From Celoporthe dispersa (taxonomy: Eukaryota > Ascomycota > Sordariomycetes > Diaporthales > Cryphonectriaceae), in the NCBI GenBank assembly GCA_016584495.1, contig WAID01000002.1:1-64000 (forward strand): a stretch of 64,000 nucleotides of DNA, read 5' to 3'. The position numbers and the translations under genes were made by a program. Shown piece by piece: positions 24,760-35,255 of this stretch. Below the pieces are notes generated by a model, which saw nothing but the letters and a program-made list of their open reading frames with translations, ran no database searches and was not told the origin of the DNA. Every line of letters starts with the position of its first letter. Within the stretch, counting starts at the first letter, position 1.

Positions 24760-24797
<38 letters not shown>
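24760..24797. repeat. (CA)n microsatellite
   Basis: About 18 CA units; plain dinucleotide repeat. Confidence 0.95.
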
Positions 24798-24798
<1 letters not shown>

Positions 24799-24836
24799 CC
24801 TCCAAACAACCTCCCGATGGTTTTCGTCAAGGATCG

Positions 24837-24900
24837 GGGTGTGGAATTCCTATCCTGGCGGAGCGAGCTGCAGTCTAACCACTACACCACCACCACGTTG
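24837..24900 (-). other. tRNA-like relic (possible tRNA-derived SINE or dead tRNA)
   Basis: The reverse complement reads GTGGTGTAGTGGTTAGACTG, an excellent pol III A-box (TRGYnnARnnG), and about 30 bases later AGGATAGGAATTCC, in which only the 3' half resembles a B-box. I cannot fold a full cloverleaf, so this looks like a decayed tRNA or a tRNA-derived short element. Confidence 0.35.
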
Positions 24901-26566
24901 CCGCAGTTTATACATGAATTTAGAACATGGCTGGCTGATGGGCGTTCCCTAGGATTCTAGAAGGTGGTCAGTAAAGGACAGGGAGAGAAGAAGAAAAAGA
25001 AAGAAAAATTAAGGGCATCGGATCTCCAGGAAACCCACTTGGGCATGCACAGCAGCGGAGAGCACTGCGGAGACCTGGATGCCCTCCCAGCCTCCCTCCC
25101 TCTCCTGACACCTCATGTACTGTACACCGGGCTATCCTGCAAGCAGCAGCTCTACTCAGGAATAAAAACCCCCACCATCATCTCCCTTTTTTTGCGCGGT
25201 GTGTGCGCAGGGCATGCGACAAGGGACATGTCATCGAGGCAACCCCTCGGGGCGGCGGGCACACGAGCCCCCAATAGGGTTGGAGCCAAGCAACCCCTGC
25301 TGCGCTGTCTACTTGTTAGCGTCCCTACCCCTGCCACACCCAAACCACTAACAATCATCATATTGTCGTCACTGCAGGCAAGAATGGCAACCCAGTTACC
25401 CAAGTTTCCCAGATTTTGCTTTTTGCCACTTTCTTCAACCTTGAACCCCATGGTCAGGATGCCTCTTCTTTTTGTCCCTTTCTTTTCTCCCTCTCGCCCG
25501 ATACTTAAACATCCAGACACAATACATGTAGAAAACCGGCTCTCGCAGATCGCCGTCTCGGTCGGGAGCTCCCCGTCCCGGAGGCCGCACCTTGTCTTTC
25601 CGCCTGTTCGCCTCCTCTGCAGGGACCCAGCTGTGATCTTCCCTCCTCCATGCCCATCCAGCCAGCCTAGCATAGATCACCTATTTCTCTCTTGTCATCA
25701 TCTTGCATCTTCTCCGACAGAGATCAGTCTTGGTTGGTAAATCCCCCTCCCCTGTCGTGCACAGGAGGCCTGCGGCGCCTGACCAGCTAGGGCGGTGCAC
25801 AGCATCCCGAGGTTTCAGTCGCAGGGGCCTCAGTGCCAGGGAGGAAGGAAGGGATCTCGTGCCTGAGAGGCGGGGAGAGAAAGAAAGAAAAAAATTCTCA
25901 ATGCAAACTGCTGTTGTGCACTTTGCTCTAGTCACCATGGCTCGTCTGTCCTATTCAGCAGAGGCCGGCTCAGCTATGTTGACAAGCGATAGGCCCCAGT
26001 CCGAGAGTGGGAGAAAAAGTAACACAAGCTGCGCCTTATGACGTTTCGCTTCACTTGGCTCTTTTGAGGGCTTTTCCGATGGGTCAAAAACGTTTTCAAG
26101 TTGCCCCGATATCTATGCATGTCTGTACGGACGACCCGCCACCATACCACACACAGAGAGAGGACTCGAGACCGAAACGTTATCTCGTGCCCACCCAGCT
26201 AGGCAAGCTAGTGTTTTTCTTCTTCTTTTTTTCTCCCTGAGTTATGGCTGTGAGCTCTTTGGCCTCAGTAGTGCTTCACCATTCTACTCTCCCTTTTGCA
26301 TGCTTTCTGAGGTCTCTAAGAGTTGTACAAGCTGTCCACAGTCCAATTTCAAGAGATGTCATTACTGCGATGTTTACTTTTACTAGGGCCAACATGGATT
26401 CGATATGACCCAACTATATATACACTGTTAAAGAGTGCTGCCACCCGAAATGCGTACTATATTTTCAAGCCGCAATATTCATAGAATTTAATGAATATAG
26501 TAATCTTTTTTGGAAGAAAAAAAGAGTTGTGACAAATTAACAAAACTATGACTTGAAACTGGAAAA

Positions 26567-26639
26567 CTCCCCGCCTGGGATCGAACCAGGAATCTCTCGA
26601 TTAACAGTCGAACGCCTTAGCCAATTAGGCCACGGAGGA
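26567..26639 (-). tRNA. tRNA-Asn (anticodon GTT), copy 1
   Basis: Transcribed on the minus strand from TCCTCCGTGGCC. The D-arm (A-box TGGCCTAATTGG), anticodon stem-loop (TTCGA CTGTTAA TCGAG, anticodon GTT), and T-arm (CCTGG TTCGATC CCAGG) are all intact. A TTTT pol III terminator follows the 3' end directly. The 3' acceptor strand CGGGGAG is one A short of the perfect complement (CGGAGGA) plus discriminator G. No intron. It is identical to copy 2 at 35256-35328. Confidence 0.93.
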
Positions 26640-29600
26640 TACAATGCATGTTCAGCAAGCAAAATATTGGATATTATAAAGCTTTGTCTGCTAGCACATT
26701 ATTCTTCTGCAACGACTAACATGTGCTCTCCCAGACTGTATTCAGATGACTACAATAATTGCAATGGTTTTCCCAGCTGCTGCCAGCTGTATCAGCAAGC
26801 CCTTTTGCAACGAATTATGACTTTCTCTAATTGCACTGATGCGCTTTTAAGACGAAGCTGTACTACTTGAGTAGATCTACCACAGCTTTCTTGCAGACGA
26901 TCCGGCGAGGAGTGACGCTACGTTTATACTTGACCAAAGTCAATCATACTTTGATCACTAGATTATGATTGAAAGGCCGAGAACTGGTCAAATGGAAATT
27001 GGGTTCAAATTTGGCTTAGATTCGAAATATCTGAAATAGTTCAATATTTTTGTAGCATTATCTATAGCTACAACAAGCGTGTTCTGTCTAGTAATGTCAC
27101 ATGAGCAAAGTGACGAAGTTTCTATACTCAGCTTTGACAAGCTGTTCCTTCTTATCAGAGACTTGTATCGGCGCTTTTGTAATATTCCAGCTTTGCTATC
27201 AAATTTCTTTAGCGCTGTTGATATTTCGGTTGCTTTAGCTTTTTCAGTACTGTCGCTTCCACCTGCTCAGACTTTCTCAAGTTTTTATTATATAACCAAT
27301 ATATCCATCCTTTTAATTTTAATACTAAGTTATATAATCTCGTCTTTTCCTGTTCTGCATTAGGGTGTTAGACTCTCGGCTCTTGGGGCTTCGTTCCAGG
27401 TAGCTTATGTGCTTATCCTTGTTTTCATCGTAACTTGCATGCTGGATAGATTATAATAAGCTAGCTGATTGAATCTGAATCTTTTCAAAGTCTCTATATT
27501 TGCAGGACTTTCTATATTTCCGTTATAATACGCTTCAACACGACTGATTATAATGTCACTGATATTCTGCAAATACTAATTATGCTGATCTTGCTTTCAA
27601 ATATTATTAGTAATTTAATTTAACCCAAAATGTCTTCTAGGTGCATATATAGTAATCACTGCAGACCACTTTCTCATATAAGAAATATTTCAAAAAATAA
27701 AGAGCCTCAACATATTAGTTGAAAAACCAATAGGAACAAGCAAGCGCGGACCACATTCCTATTGACTACAAAGAGGCAGTGCACTTTTCATCAAGAAAGA
27801 TCAACAGTCACTACCAGAAAACAAAGAGCAGCCCTACTGTTAGTACACAATGTCATCTTTGTTTGAGCATAATATTGATCTTACTCCTAATATAATAGAA
27901 CCATCTATGCAGAGTTTTGAATTTGAACTATCGCCGTTTCTAGATGAGAGTAAGTAAATAAAATTACTTTACAATGAGTTATCACTGTGATTAAGGCATA
28001 TCTAGGTCTTCATGATTGCTAAGGAATAGCATAGCGGTCGCCAAGGGGTGGGTATCCGGATCTGGCTTGCTGAATATACCGCCACAGCAGGGAAAGGAGC
28101 ATCGCAAATTGCCTCGTTCTAATATATGAATCATCATGGCGCACTGAGATAGAAATAGAGCTGCAACGAGGCTAATTGGTGCCAAAAACTTGACTTTTGA
28201 CTTAGAATAGGGCACGGATACGATTAGAGACGACGAATTCGTCGAGATGGTCCTGAATTGCTGAGCCCTATCACCATCCGCGCAGTGCCAGCAGATACAG
28301 CAAGCAGATAGGAAGGTAGAGATACATCAAGTAGCCTAGACAAGCTAGCTACTATTATAATAATGCTGAACAGCCCACTGCATCCTTTGATGTGATAGAC
28401 CTCACGGAGGAACCAGACAGCTCTGTTCTATTCTATGCAGACGTCGTGCCTGTTCAGACCCGTGGGATGCAGAACAGTCGCTACAGTCGATTGCAGCAAG
28501 ATCGATCTCGAAATCCTCGGAGGCATTCATCTCGGCTTGGTCGCATATCCTCGCTTGCCCGAAGTGACAGCAGCCTTCTAGGCCAGCCCTAGCTATCCGT
28601 CATCAACTTCACTACTATTTCGGATAAGGCTGATAGGGACGATGATCTCGAGCTACAGGTCGGCTACTTCGATGGCTACTCTAATGACCTCGTTGACTAT
28701 CAAATTGACCCGGAGCTCGAGTTCGCAGTTCTCTTACCCGCTAGGCTAGGTTTTACTCGCTATACTGGTCCCGATAAAGATACAAATGCAGAGCTACTTA
28801 TTGTCTATGCTAGCTGCGACAACGAGTTGAAGTATTCAGCTAATAGCGACTATGGCGGCTATAGGAGCTACGACAATTACCGGACCAGAAATAATCGCGA
28901 GGAGCCTTACTTCTGAGCTATTAAAGACTGCAGTCATATGAGATGCACCTGCTATTGCTATCCAAGCACAATATGCGCTATTTACTAAGCCCATATTTAG
29001 GTCTGCTGCAAAATTTGTTGCAATAATCGCAAGAAGGCCGAGAGCGAGGGCTACGATGGGCTTAGCTTCCGAGTCGACCAATCCAACGAATTGCCCAAAA
29101 TATTCTATGCGGTTGAAAACTGTGCCTCGGACGTGACCAGCAACCACAATTGGGTCGGCATCTTCATGTAATCGCATATGTAAATGATATGTAGAAGAAA
29201 TATGGGGCATTATGATATGTGTGGAATTAATGTGCATCCTTCTCGGACTAGATAATGGTCCTAGTAATGTTAAGCAGCCTTAAGGCTGGTAAACTCGGAA
29301 TATGTCTAGGTGAGCAAAGGAATCTTTTATTGACAAAGGCCAATTGTGGTAGCAATAGAGGAGAGAAGGAGAGACTGGGGTTGCCTCAATCTGCAGGGGT
29401 AGTTACTGTACTATCCTGTCTTCTGCTTGGCCGGGCTTGCTTCTCGTATATATATACTACAGTAGTACTGTGCTATGTAGCAGTAGTGGCCTGCACGCCC
29501 TGTTCGTGCACGACGCTGCTTTTTCGCGTTTGGAGGTATCGCATCCGGTCCGACCTCACCTGCAAGCCCAGGACCACACACCCTGTTCCCTGGTCCCTGG

Positions 29601-30034
29601 CACCTCAACCCGCTCCTGAGCCTGAACCCCCTGTCTACTACTACGTACCCATAGTGGTAGCCATAGTCCCCGCTGTACTGTGGTAGATGGACCGCCTGCG
29701 AGGCAGGACGCCGCACCGTCTGGGCAGACCCAGCAGCCCAGCAGCCAGAGGTGCAAGATTGGACCTCCTGTCCAATCCCTTTCCCCGTCGACGTCCCACC
29801 TCCTACACCTACACCTTTTGCCCACTCTGCATGCTGCAGCTGCAAATATCTTCCCTCTCTCTCACCCCGTCCTCCACTGCTACTCTCTTTTCTCTCTCCC
29901 TCTCCTTCGTCATCCGCTATTCATTCTACCCCCTTCACTCCTCTCTCTCACGCATTTAATTCCTTCTAAGCCGCTATCTTCTTTTCTTCTATTACCAAGA
30001 AGAAGAGAAGGGAAGGAAAAGAGGATATACCATA
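26640..30034. other. AT-rich accessory block, decayed sequence
   Basis: Much more AT-rich than the flanking genes. A short plausible first exon starts at 27850 (MSSLFEHNIDLTPNIIEPSM) and runs into a GAGAGTAAGT donor-like site at about 27950, but no matching second exon was found. A stop-ridden reading frame lies at about 28340-29170 (separate entry). 27079-27363 is an open but featureless, hydrophobic frame. Confidence 0.5.
28340..29172 (+). pseudogene. Stop-ridden decayed ORF, RIP-like
   Basis: One continuous frame gives coherent protein-like sequence: QPTASFDVIDLTEEPDSSVL, then DDDLELQVGYFDGYSNDLVD, DYQIDPELEFAVLLPARLGF, then a Cys-rich run (CSHMRCTCYCYPSTICAIY) and SEGYDGLSFRVDQSNELPKI, interrupted by TAG, TGA, TAA and TAG stops in the same frame. 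Stops of this sort are what C-to-T change at CAG, CGA and CAA codons produces, as in repeat-induced point mutation. I do not recognise the family; a transposon-encoded protein is a reasonable guess. Confidence 0.45.
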
Positions 30035-30039
30035 CTATC

Positions 30040-30081
<42 letters not shown>
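30035..30081 (+). rRNA. 28S rRNA fragment, left part (interrupted)
   Basis: GGGAACGTGAGCTGGG TTTAGACCGTCGTGAGACAG matches the universally conserved LSU segment just 3' of the A-loop, in the peptidyl-transferase region. Upstream sequence does not match LSU, so the fragment is 5'-truncated. It resumes at 30472 after a 390-base insertion. Confidence 0.85.
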
Positions 30082-30471
30082 GTCAGATTTCAGGGGAAAG
30101 TCTCTGCTGCATGAAGTGCCTAGCAGAACGGTGCAAAGGGTCTATATTCTGGCTGCTTCCCTCTATTCAGGTCCCAGAGGTAGCAGTACACCTATTTATA
30201 TAGCAACGGTACACACCAGGCAAGGCCAGTCCGAAGCCCGTGGACTGGTTCCCTTGCCCTCTGGCCTGAAAGGCCTCCCTGAGGCCTTTCGCCCTGAGGA
30301 GCCGGGTCTCGAGGCATTGACTGAGGCCGTTTCGGCTGTTCAGGACCCGTTCTATTCCTAGGCCGTTCGTTCCGTTTATCGGCCACTGGTGAAGACCCCC
30401 CTCAGGGGGGGGGGTCTTCATCCGGAGCCTTCTTCTGGCCGGCTTGCCGTGCCAGGCTTTCCTAGTCTGAC
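30082..30471. mobile_element. 390-bp insertion in 28S rDNA with short TIRs and target duplication
   Basis: The insert begins GTCAGA and ends TCTGAC (6-base inverted ends). The flanking rDNA sequence GTTAGT is present on both sides (30076-30081 and 30473-30478), as a target-site duplication would be. It has no coding capacity; the interior is GC-rich with palindromes, including a strong hairpin at 30391-30419. It looks like a non-autonomous DNA element (MITE-like). A group I intron is unlikely given the duplication and small size. Confidence 0.6.
30391..30419. repeat. Perfect hairpin (GAAGACCCCC / GGGGGTCTTC)
   Basis: A 10-base perfect inverted repeat with a 9-base loop inside the rDNA insertion. 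It may be a cruciform or a structural element of the insertion. Confidence 0.85.
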
Positions 30472-30692
30472 AGTTAGTTTTACCCTACTGATGACCTCAT
30501 CGCAATGGTAATTCAGCTTAGTACGAGAGGAACCGCTGATTCAGATAATTGGTTTTTGCGGTTGTCCGACCGGGTAGTGCCGCGACGCTACCATCCGCTG
30601 GATAATGGCTGAACGCCTCTAAGTCAGAATCCATGCCAGAACGCGATGATACCTCCCGCTCGTTGTAGACGGATAAGAATAGGCTTCGGCGT
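30472..30692 (+). rRNA. 28S rRNA fragment, 3' domain (right part)
   Basis: Conserved LSU motifs follow in order: TTTACCCTACTGATGA, the sarcin-ricin-distal segment CTTAGTACGAGAGGAACC, GATAATTGGTTTTTGCGG, and GCTACCATCCGCTGGAT AATGGCTGAACGCCTCTAAG through AGACGGATAAGAATAGGC. Similarity then fades; whether 30693-30960 is the variable 3' end of 28S is unclear. No 18S, 5.8S or ITS is present, so this is a stray rDNA fragment and not a working rDNA unit. Confidence 0.85.
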
Positions 30693-31260
30693 AAAAATAC
30701 CTGTTGCCCGATCTTGGATACTTTTCTTTTCGGTGTTGCTTTCGAAGGGTGTGCGTACCTGAGTGGCTGATGCCAAGTCAACCCTGACCATTTGCCGAGG
30801 CATGGTAATTCTCTTTTCAAAGCGAAGTGTAGCATGGCGGAGCGTAAGCCGGAATATCCGCAGCGCAGTTTGCTCTTGGTCAAAGTCGGATCTATGAGAC
30901 AATACCAGGATCAATCTACCAAGCTGTATCGTGCTGTTCCAGGACGCTGTTTGATGTCCAAGTCATTGCTGGCTCCTCGGATGCAACCTTGCAGCAGCAC
31001 ATGACAGCAGGGGGCGCGCGGTGTATTTACAGTACTGCGCCTCTACGCAGCGTCACTACTGTACAGCCTGTAAGCACAGCCACACCCATACTGTACCTGT
31101 GCATGCAATCAAAGCTGGTCATTGTGACGGCCAAAAGTCTCAACCCAAGGTGCTGCATCAACATCAGCTTCAACTGTTTTCACAAAAGCGATTCAGCTCG
31201 TACCAGACGATCAGCCTCAGGCTAAATGAGACACGAGCAGTTCTCGTGCGAACAATCAGC
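30693..31260. other. Possible 28S 3' end and HET gene upstream region
   Basis: Sequence continuing from the rDNA fragment with no confident LSU similarity, then the presumed promoter of the HET-domain gene. No ORF called. Confidence 0.4.
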
Positions 31261-33366
31261 ATGCAGTCTACAGTGTTTCGTGATCCGAAATGGCTAGGGT
31301 TTGAGCATGACGGCTATCCTGTCACGACGTTCGACCAGTATGAGAATGTACGGCACTACCATCCACGGTCGGCCAGGGGCTTCGATCGGAGGATGGCTTC
31401 CTACTTCCAAGCCTACCTGAGCTTTGGTCTGCTGGAGTCCCTGCTTGGAGAAAATGTGGGTGAGAGCACCATATTGAGGCCGTCATCAGACGGACAGCTC
31501 ACGATGAGCCTCGATGGGGTGGCTGACCTCTTGACTGGCTGGTACAAGAAGCCGAGAGAACACGATGCATCTCTGGAGGCGCACAGGAAACGCGTGGAGG
31601 GGGGAGCTTGTGCACGCGCGAGAGCTCCTGTTCTACTTCACAGACACGCGCGCATTCCACTACGACGGTGCGACCGACGATGATATCCCCGCTACTATGT
31701 GCTTCCTTGGTTGCGTCGCGGAAGCTGTCACCATGGCCCGCGTCTGTCTGTATAAGGACGAGGAGCGGGTGAGGATGTACGAATGGCATCTGGTCTTGCT
31801 GACATACCATGACACCATCAAACGGGAAGCCCTTGCTGCCGGATGGTGTCCAACCGCGTACGAGTACCTCCGTCACGATGTCAATCTATCGACACTACGA
31901 TTTGCCATGAGAAGGGGTCCGACAGATCGAAATGACCATGCGACGGCGGGGTGCTCGACTGCCTTCTGCTCCTTCACCATGATCGATCCGGAGAACTACG
32001 CGACGAAGCACTGTTTGCCGGACTGCGCCTGTGGGAGGTATGTGAGACCCAATCTCGACGAAATCACAGATCTGCTGGACAAGGACCTTGTCCCTGTCGC
32101 CAGGCTGGCTACTGGCCCTGATGGTGAGCCTGAAGTCGTCGTGAGATCTGGCTCGACTACCGACTACGTTGCTATATCACACGTTTGGGCAGACGGCCTA
32201 GGCAGCGAGCCCGCAACCGGACTACCCATATGCCAGATGCAGAGGTTGATGTCTCGGACCGAATCTCTTCGACAGCGTGCACTGGAGACCGGAGAGGCCT
32301 CTCTCTGGCTTGACAAGGAAGCCTACCTGTGGATCGATGCGCTCTGCGTACCCCAGGAGAAGAAATGGCGGAATAAAGCACTGAGGCTGATGGGTCAAGC
32401 GTACCGAGAAGCACAGATGGTCCTAGTGTTGGACTCAACGATTCAGGCATGCGACGCCTCCGCATCAAAGGAGGAGCTCCTGTTCACGATCGTCGTGTCA
32501 CCCTGGATGCGGCGGCTGTGGACTCTCCAGGAGGCGATGCTAGCTCGTTGGATCGCCTTTGAGATCTCGGGCGGGTCGATTGTGCACCTTGACGAGCTGC
32601 AATATGAGGACTACCACAACAGCCCTGTCCTGCTGGAGATGGACGCCGAGGTCAGTGCATTGGTCGAAGGCCGTCTGCACGGTAGCAAAGTGACCCTGGG
32701 GAGCTGGGGCATCTACTTGCCTGGCGAGCCACGAGTAAACCGGCCGACGAGATCCCCGCCATTGTCAGCCTGCTAGAGCTGGGCGCCGACGTGGTGTCGG
32801 ACATCATCCACGCGCCGCCAGAGGCCCGTATGCGGAATCTCCTCATCGCAACCGGCGCGATCCCGAGATGGATTGTCTTCCACAGGGGACCCAAGCTGGT
32901 GGCGCCTGGGTTTCGCTGGGCCCCTGCGACGTTCATGACTGTTGCGGCGGGCCAGGACAGCTCCTCAACCGCACCAAAGGCAGTTGTTGGGCCCATGGCC
33001 ACGATCACACCGCAGGGACTTGAGACTGAAGTCCTGGTGTTTGACCTTGGCCGGGAGTACGAGTTCCGCCGCGAAGCATGGTACGTGTCGAAGCCAGCCA
33101 GCGAGGGCAGGAAGGACTTCATCATCGGCGACTGCCCAGAGGATGTGACGGAGTATTCCGCTCGCTACTTGCTATGTTATGGGCCACTTGAGCCTGCCCT
33201 GCTCGAGTTCTGTATTGCCGTCGTAGGGGATGCGCGTGATGGGGTTTTGCACTGCGTCTATGGGGTCCGACTTAGCATAAATGGCAAAGGACAGGATAGA
33301 AACGTGGAGGGACAAGTGATAGCCATGGAAGATGGTCCTCGGGTAATGAAAGTTTGCATCTCGTAG
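31261..33366 (+). CDS. HET-domain (heterokaryon incompatibility) protein
   Basis: HET-domain proteins trigger cell death on incompatible fusion or non-self recognition in filamentous fungi. The HET core is clear: TDYVAISHVWADGLGSE (about 32160), SLWLDKEAYLWIDALCVPQE (about 32300-32360), QAYREAQMVLVLDS and WMRRLWTLQEAMLAR (about 32500-32545). A long N-terminal part precedes it and about 200 residues follow, with no second domain I can name. Single-exon apart from two frame changes: one at the six-G run near 31600 (...RKRVEGG | ELVHARELLFYF) and one near 32735 (...PGEPRV | KPADEIPAIVSLLEL). The start ATG 31261 is the first in frame with good codon use. Located in the accessory block between the two tRNA-Asn genes, as HET genes often are in variable regions. 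Confidence 0.88.
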
Positions 33367-34130
33367 TGACGGGGGCAGGTGATGGGATATGCGAGAGCTA
33401 AAGGAGTGACCACTCCCAGCTGCCTGGAAGCGATGGTGGTCTATATAGCTGACGTAGCGGTGTGACTCGCACATGGGATCTATGCTCCAGATTCCACCCC
33501 AGTTGAAATAATGAAAAAAAAAGAATGAAAAAAATAGTAAAGATTCAAGGAAGAAAAGGCAAGACTTCCTCTACTTTTCTGAGCAACAGCGACAATTCCT
33601 TGCAAGGTCAACTTGGCGCATCTATCTAATCGCAGAATGGACGACCGCACGAGAAACATGATCCACCAATGGATCAGACTTGGAACAAGATGGTGAGATT
33701 CGAGAGAAGAAATGAGGCTGACAGGAAGGAAAAGAGCTAGCTTACAGGTTTATGATAAATTGCTACAACATTAAAACTCAATATTATTTAATTCATACTA
33801 TTTCTTACTCTTGTCTCGCTCCATAGCATATATACTTTTCTATATCTCAATGCTTTTCTTGTTGCACATTGCTTTTCGAGCTGAATGAGTCAAGAAATAT
33901 TATTCCACTTTATTCGAGAGGAAAGTAAGAAAGCGTGTATTGTTGTGGTGGCCAGTGGAGTGGACCTCAGGACATGAAGTGTAGGTGGGTCCTGAGGTCG
34001 TTCAGATATAGGAACACAAGCCCCTCTTCGCCTAGATAGGTATAACAAGACATCTTTCCTTCTTTTCTTAATCTGAGCCCTCTGGATAGGTCTAAGGTGG
34101 GCTTTTCACCCTGACCTTGTGCACGTGTAG

Positions 34131-34248
34131 CCTTCGTTTGTTGTCGTCCTTGTGACCGATTCAGCACGCTTGGGTTGCACGAGCCCTTGCCCATTGCCTT
34201 GACGTTCGTCCTTTCGTGCGACGGCGCCCGAGGTTCTGGTTCAGTATA
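34131..34248 (-). repeat. Dispersed repeat, copy 2 (inverted relative to 3083-3205)
   Basis: Reverse complement of this segment matches 3083-3205 almost base for base. Here it lies inside a minus-strand frame (MGKGSCNPSVLNRSQGRQQT, 34194-33967) and directly abuts a TGT...ACA-bounded segment. Confidence 0.8.
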
Positions 34249-34469
34249 TGTTGTGAAGAATAGAAGAGCAAGAGAGGAGACATGTGAGAGAATAATTATC
34301 CTAGCTTGTGTAAAGTAGCATATGTAATCTGTTGAGAAAATAACTTGACTCTGATCTTTTGAGTATTATATGAAGTACTTTTCTGCATTATTCTCTTTTG
34401 TTTACTTTTTTTGTGTTAAGAACAACCCAATTCTTTTAGTCAATGCTTGCAAAAACCGGGGTTCCTACA
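34249..34469. mobile_element. Possible solo LTR
   Basis: A 221-base segment begins TGTTGTGAAG and ends GGGGTTCCTACA (TG...CA boundaries with short inverted ends), AT-rich inside, adjoining the dispersed repeat. No target-site duplication and no second LTR were found, so this is only suggestive of a retroelement LTR. Confidence 0.3.
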
Positions 34470-35255
34470 CAAAATTCTATCATGCTTTCTTTTCCTCAAG
34501 AAATACGCAGGTTCTGATACGATCCTCTCAGCACTCCCTTCCTCCTACCTCCGGTCTATAAATTCTCCCTAAATATTAATAATATTATTCTCTGTCGTTA
34601 TGTTTTCTCTCCGCCAACGCTAAAATTGGCAATATGCAGTCGCCAAGTTGTGTCTAGCTGCAGTCTTCGCATCCCATGTATGACTGTGAATCTCACCTGT
34701 TCAGTGCTTGGCTTGTCAGGCTGTGATGAGGCAGAGGCGTCAGCCATTGCTACGAGAGATACTAGTCCGACTCCTGGATTGTTCAGCTAGGGCATTTTAC
34801 GAAGGGAGCCCTCGATGTCTCGCGCAGTAACCCAGCTGCTGAGTCGAATATCTACGTTCTGTCTAAGTGCTGCCTTTATATACTCTGTCTGCATAATTAC
34901 TAATTCTTCTCTTTTCGCTCGTTGCTTATACACTGCTTGCAAGCTGTTGATGCTCGCCCGAGTGCTCAAATCCCCGTTATACATGAGTAAGTACGTCAGA
35001 TTCTGATCGCTTCTTGCATATCGCTTGTCGTCGCAGAGAAACCACCGACGCGGTCGCATCGGCTGTACCCTTTGTTTCCACACTTGGAGCTGCTTACCCG
35101 AGTACTGAAAATTTCTACGTTAGTTTAGTATGCGCCGATTTAGCGCATCCAGATAACACACACTATCAGTAGTGCTTTTGACATGAAAAAATCTACGATT
35201 TCCACAAAGACATACATGGACAAGGCAAAAATAAAAAGGGACGGAAGAAGACTCT

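Larger units (their letters stand above)
23097..26566. other. Long intergenic region, no confident gene
   Basis: Contains purine-rich leaders, a T-run near 24030, a CA microsatellite (24760-24797), a tRNA-like relic (24837-24900) and AT-rich sequence from about 26250. An ORF of 258 codons on the + strand (24964-25740) has no recognisable motif and biased composition; I do not call it. Confidence 0.5.
33367..35255. other. AT-rich intergenic region with repeat copy 2 and possible solo LTR
   Basis: AT-rich at 33480-33950 and 34330-34600. Holds the second copy of the dispersed repeat (34131-34248) and an LTR-like segment (34249-34469). No conserved ORF. Confidence 0.5.

Noticed and set aside
24964..25740. 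258-codon + strand ORF
   Set aside because: Starts in a Lys-rich low-complexity run, no motif, and sits in a region with no other coding signs.
30082..30471. Group I intron in 28S rDNA
   Set aside because: Introns do not duplicate their target site; the insert has GTTAGT on both sides and inverted ends, and I could not recognise the conserved P/Q/R/S core elements.
26640..35255. Starship-type giant transposon
   Set aside because: No tyrosine-recombinase captain gene was seen, and the block is under 9 kb.
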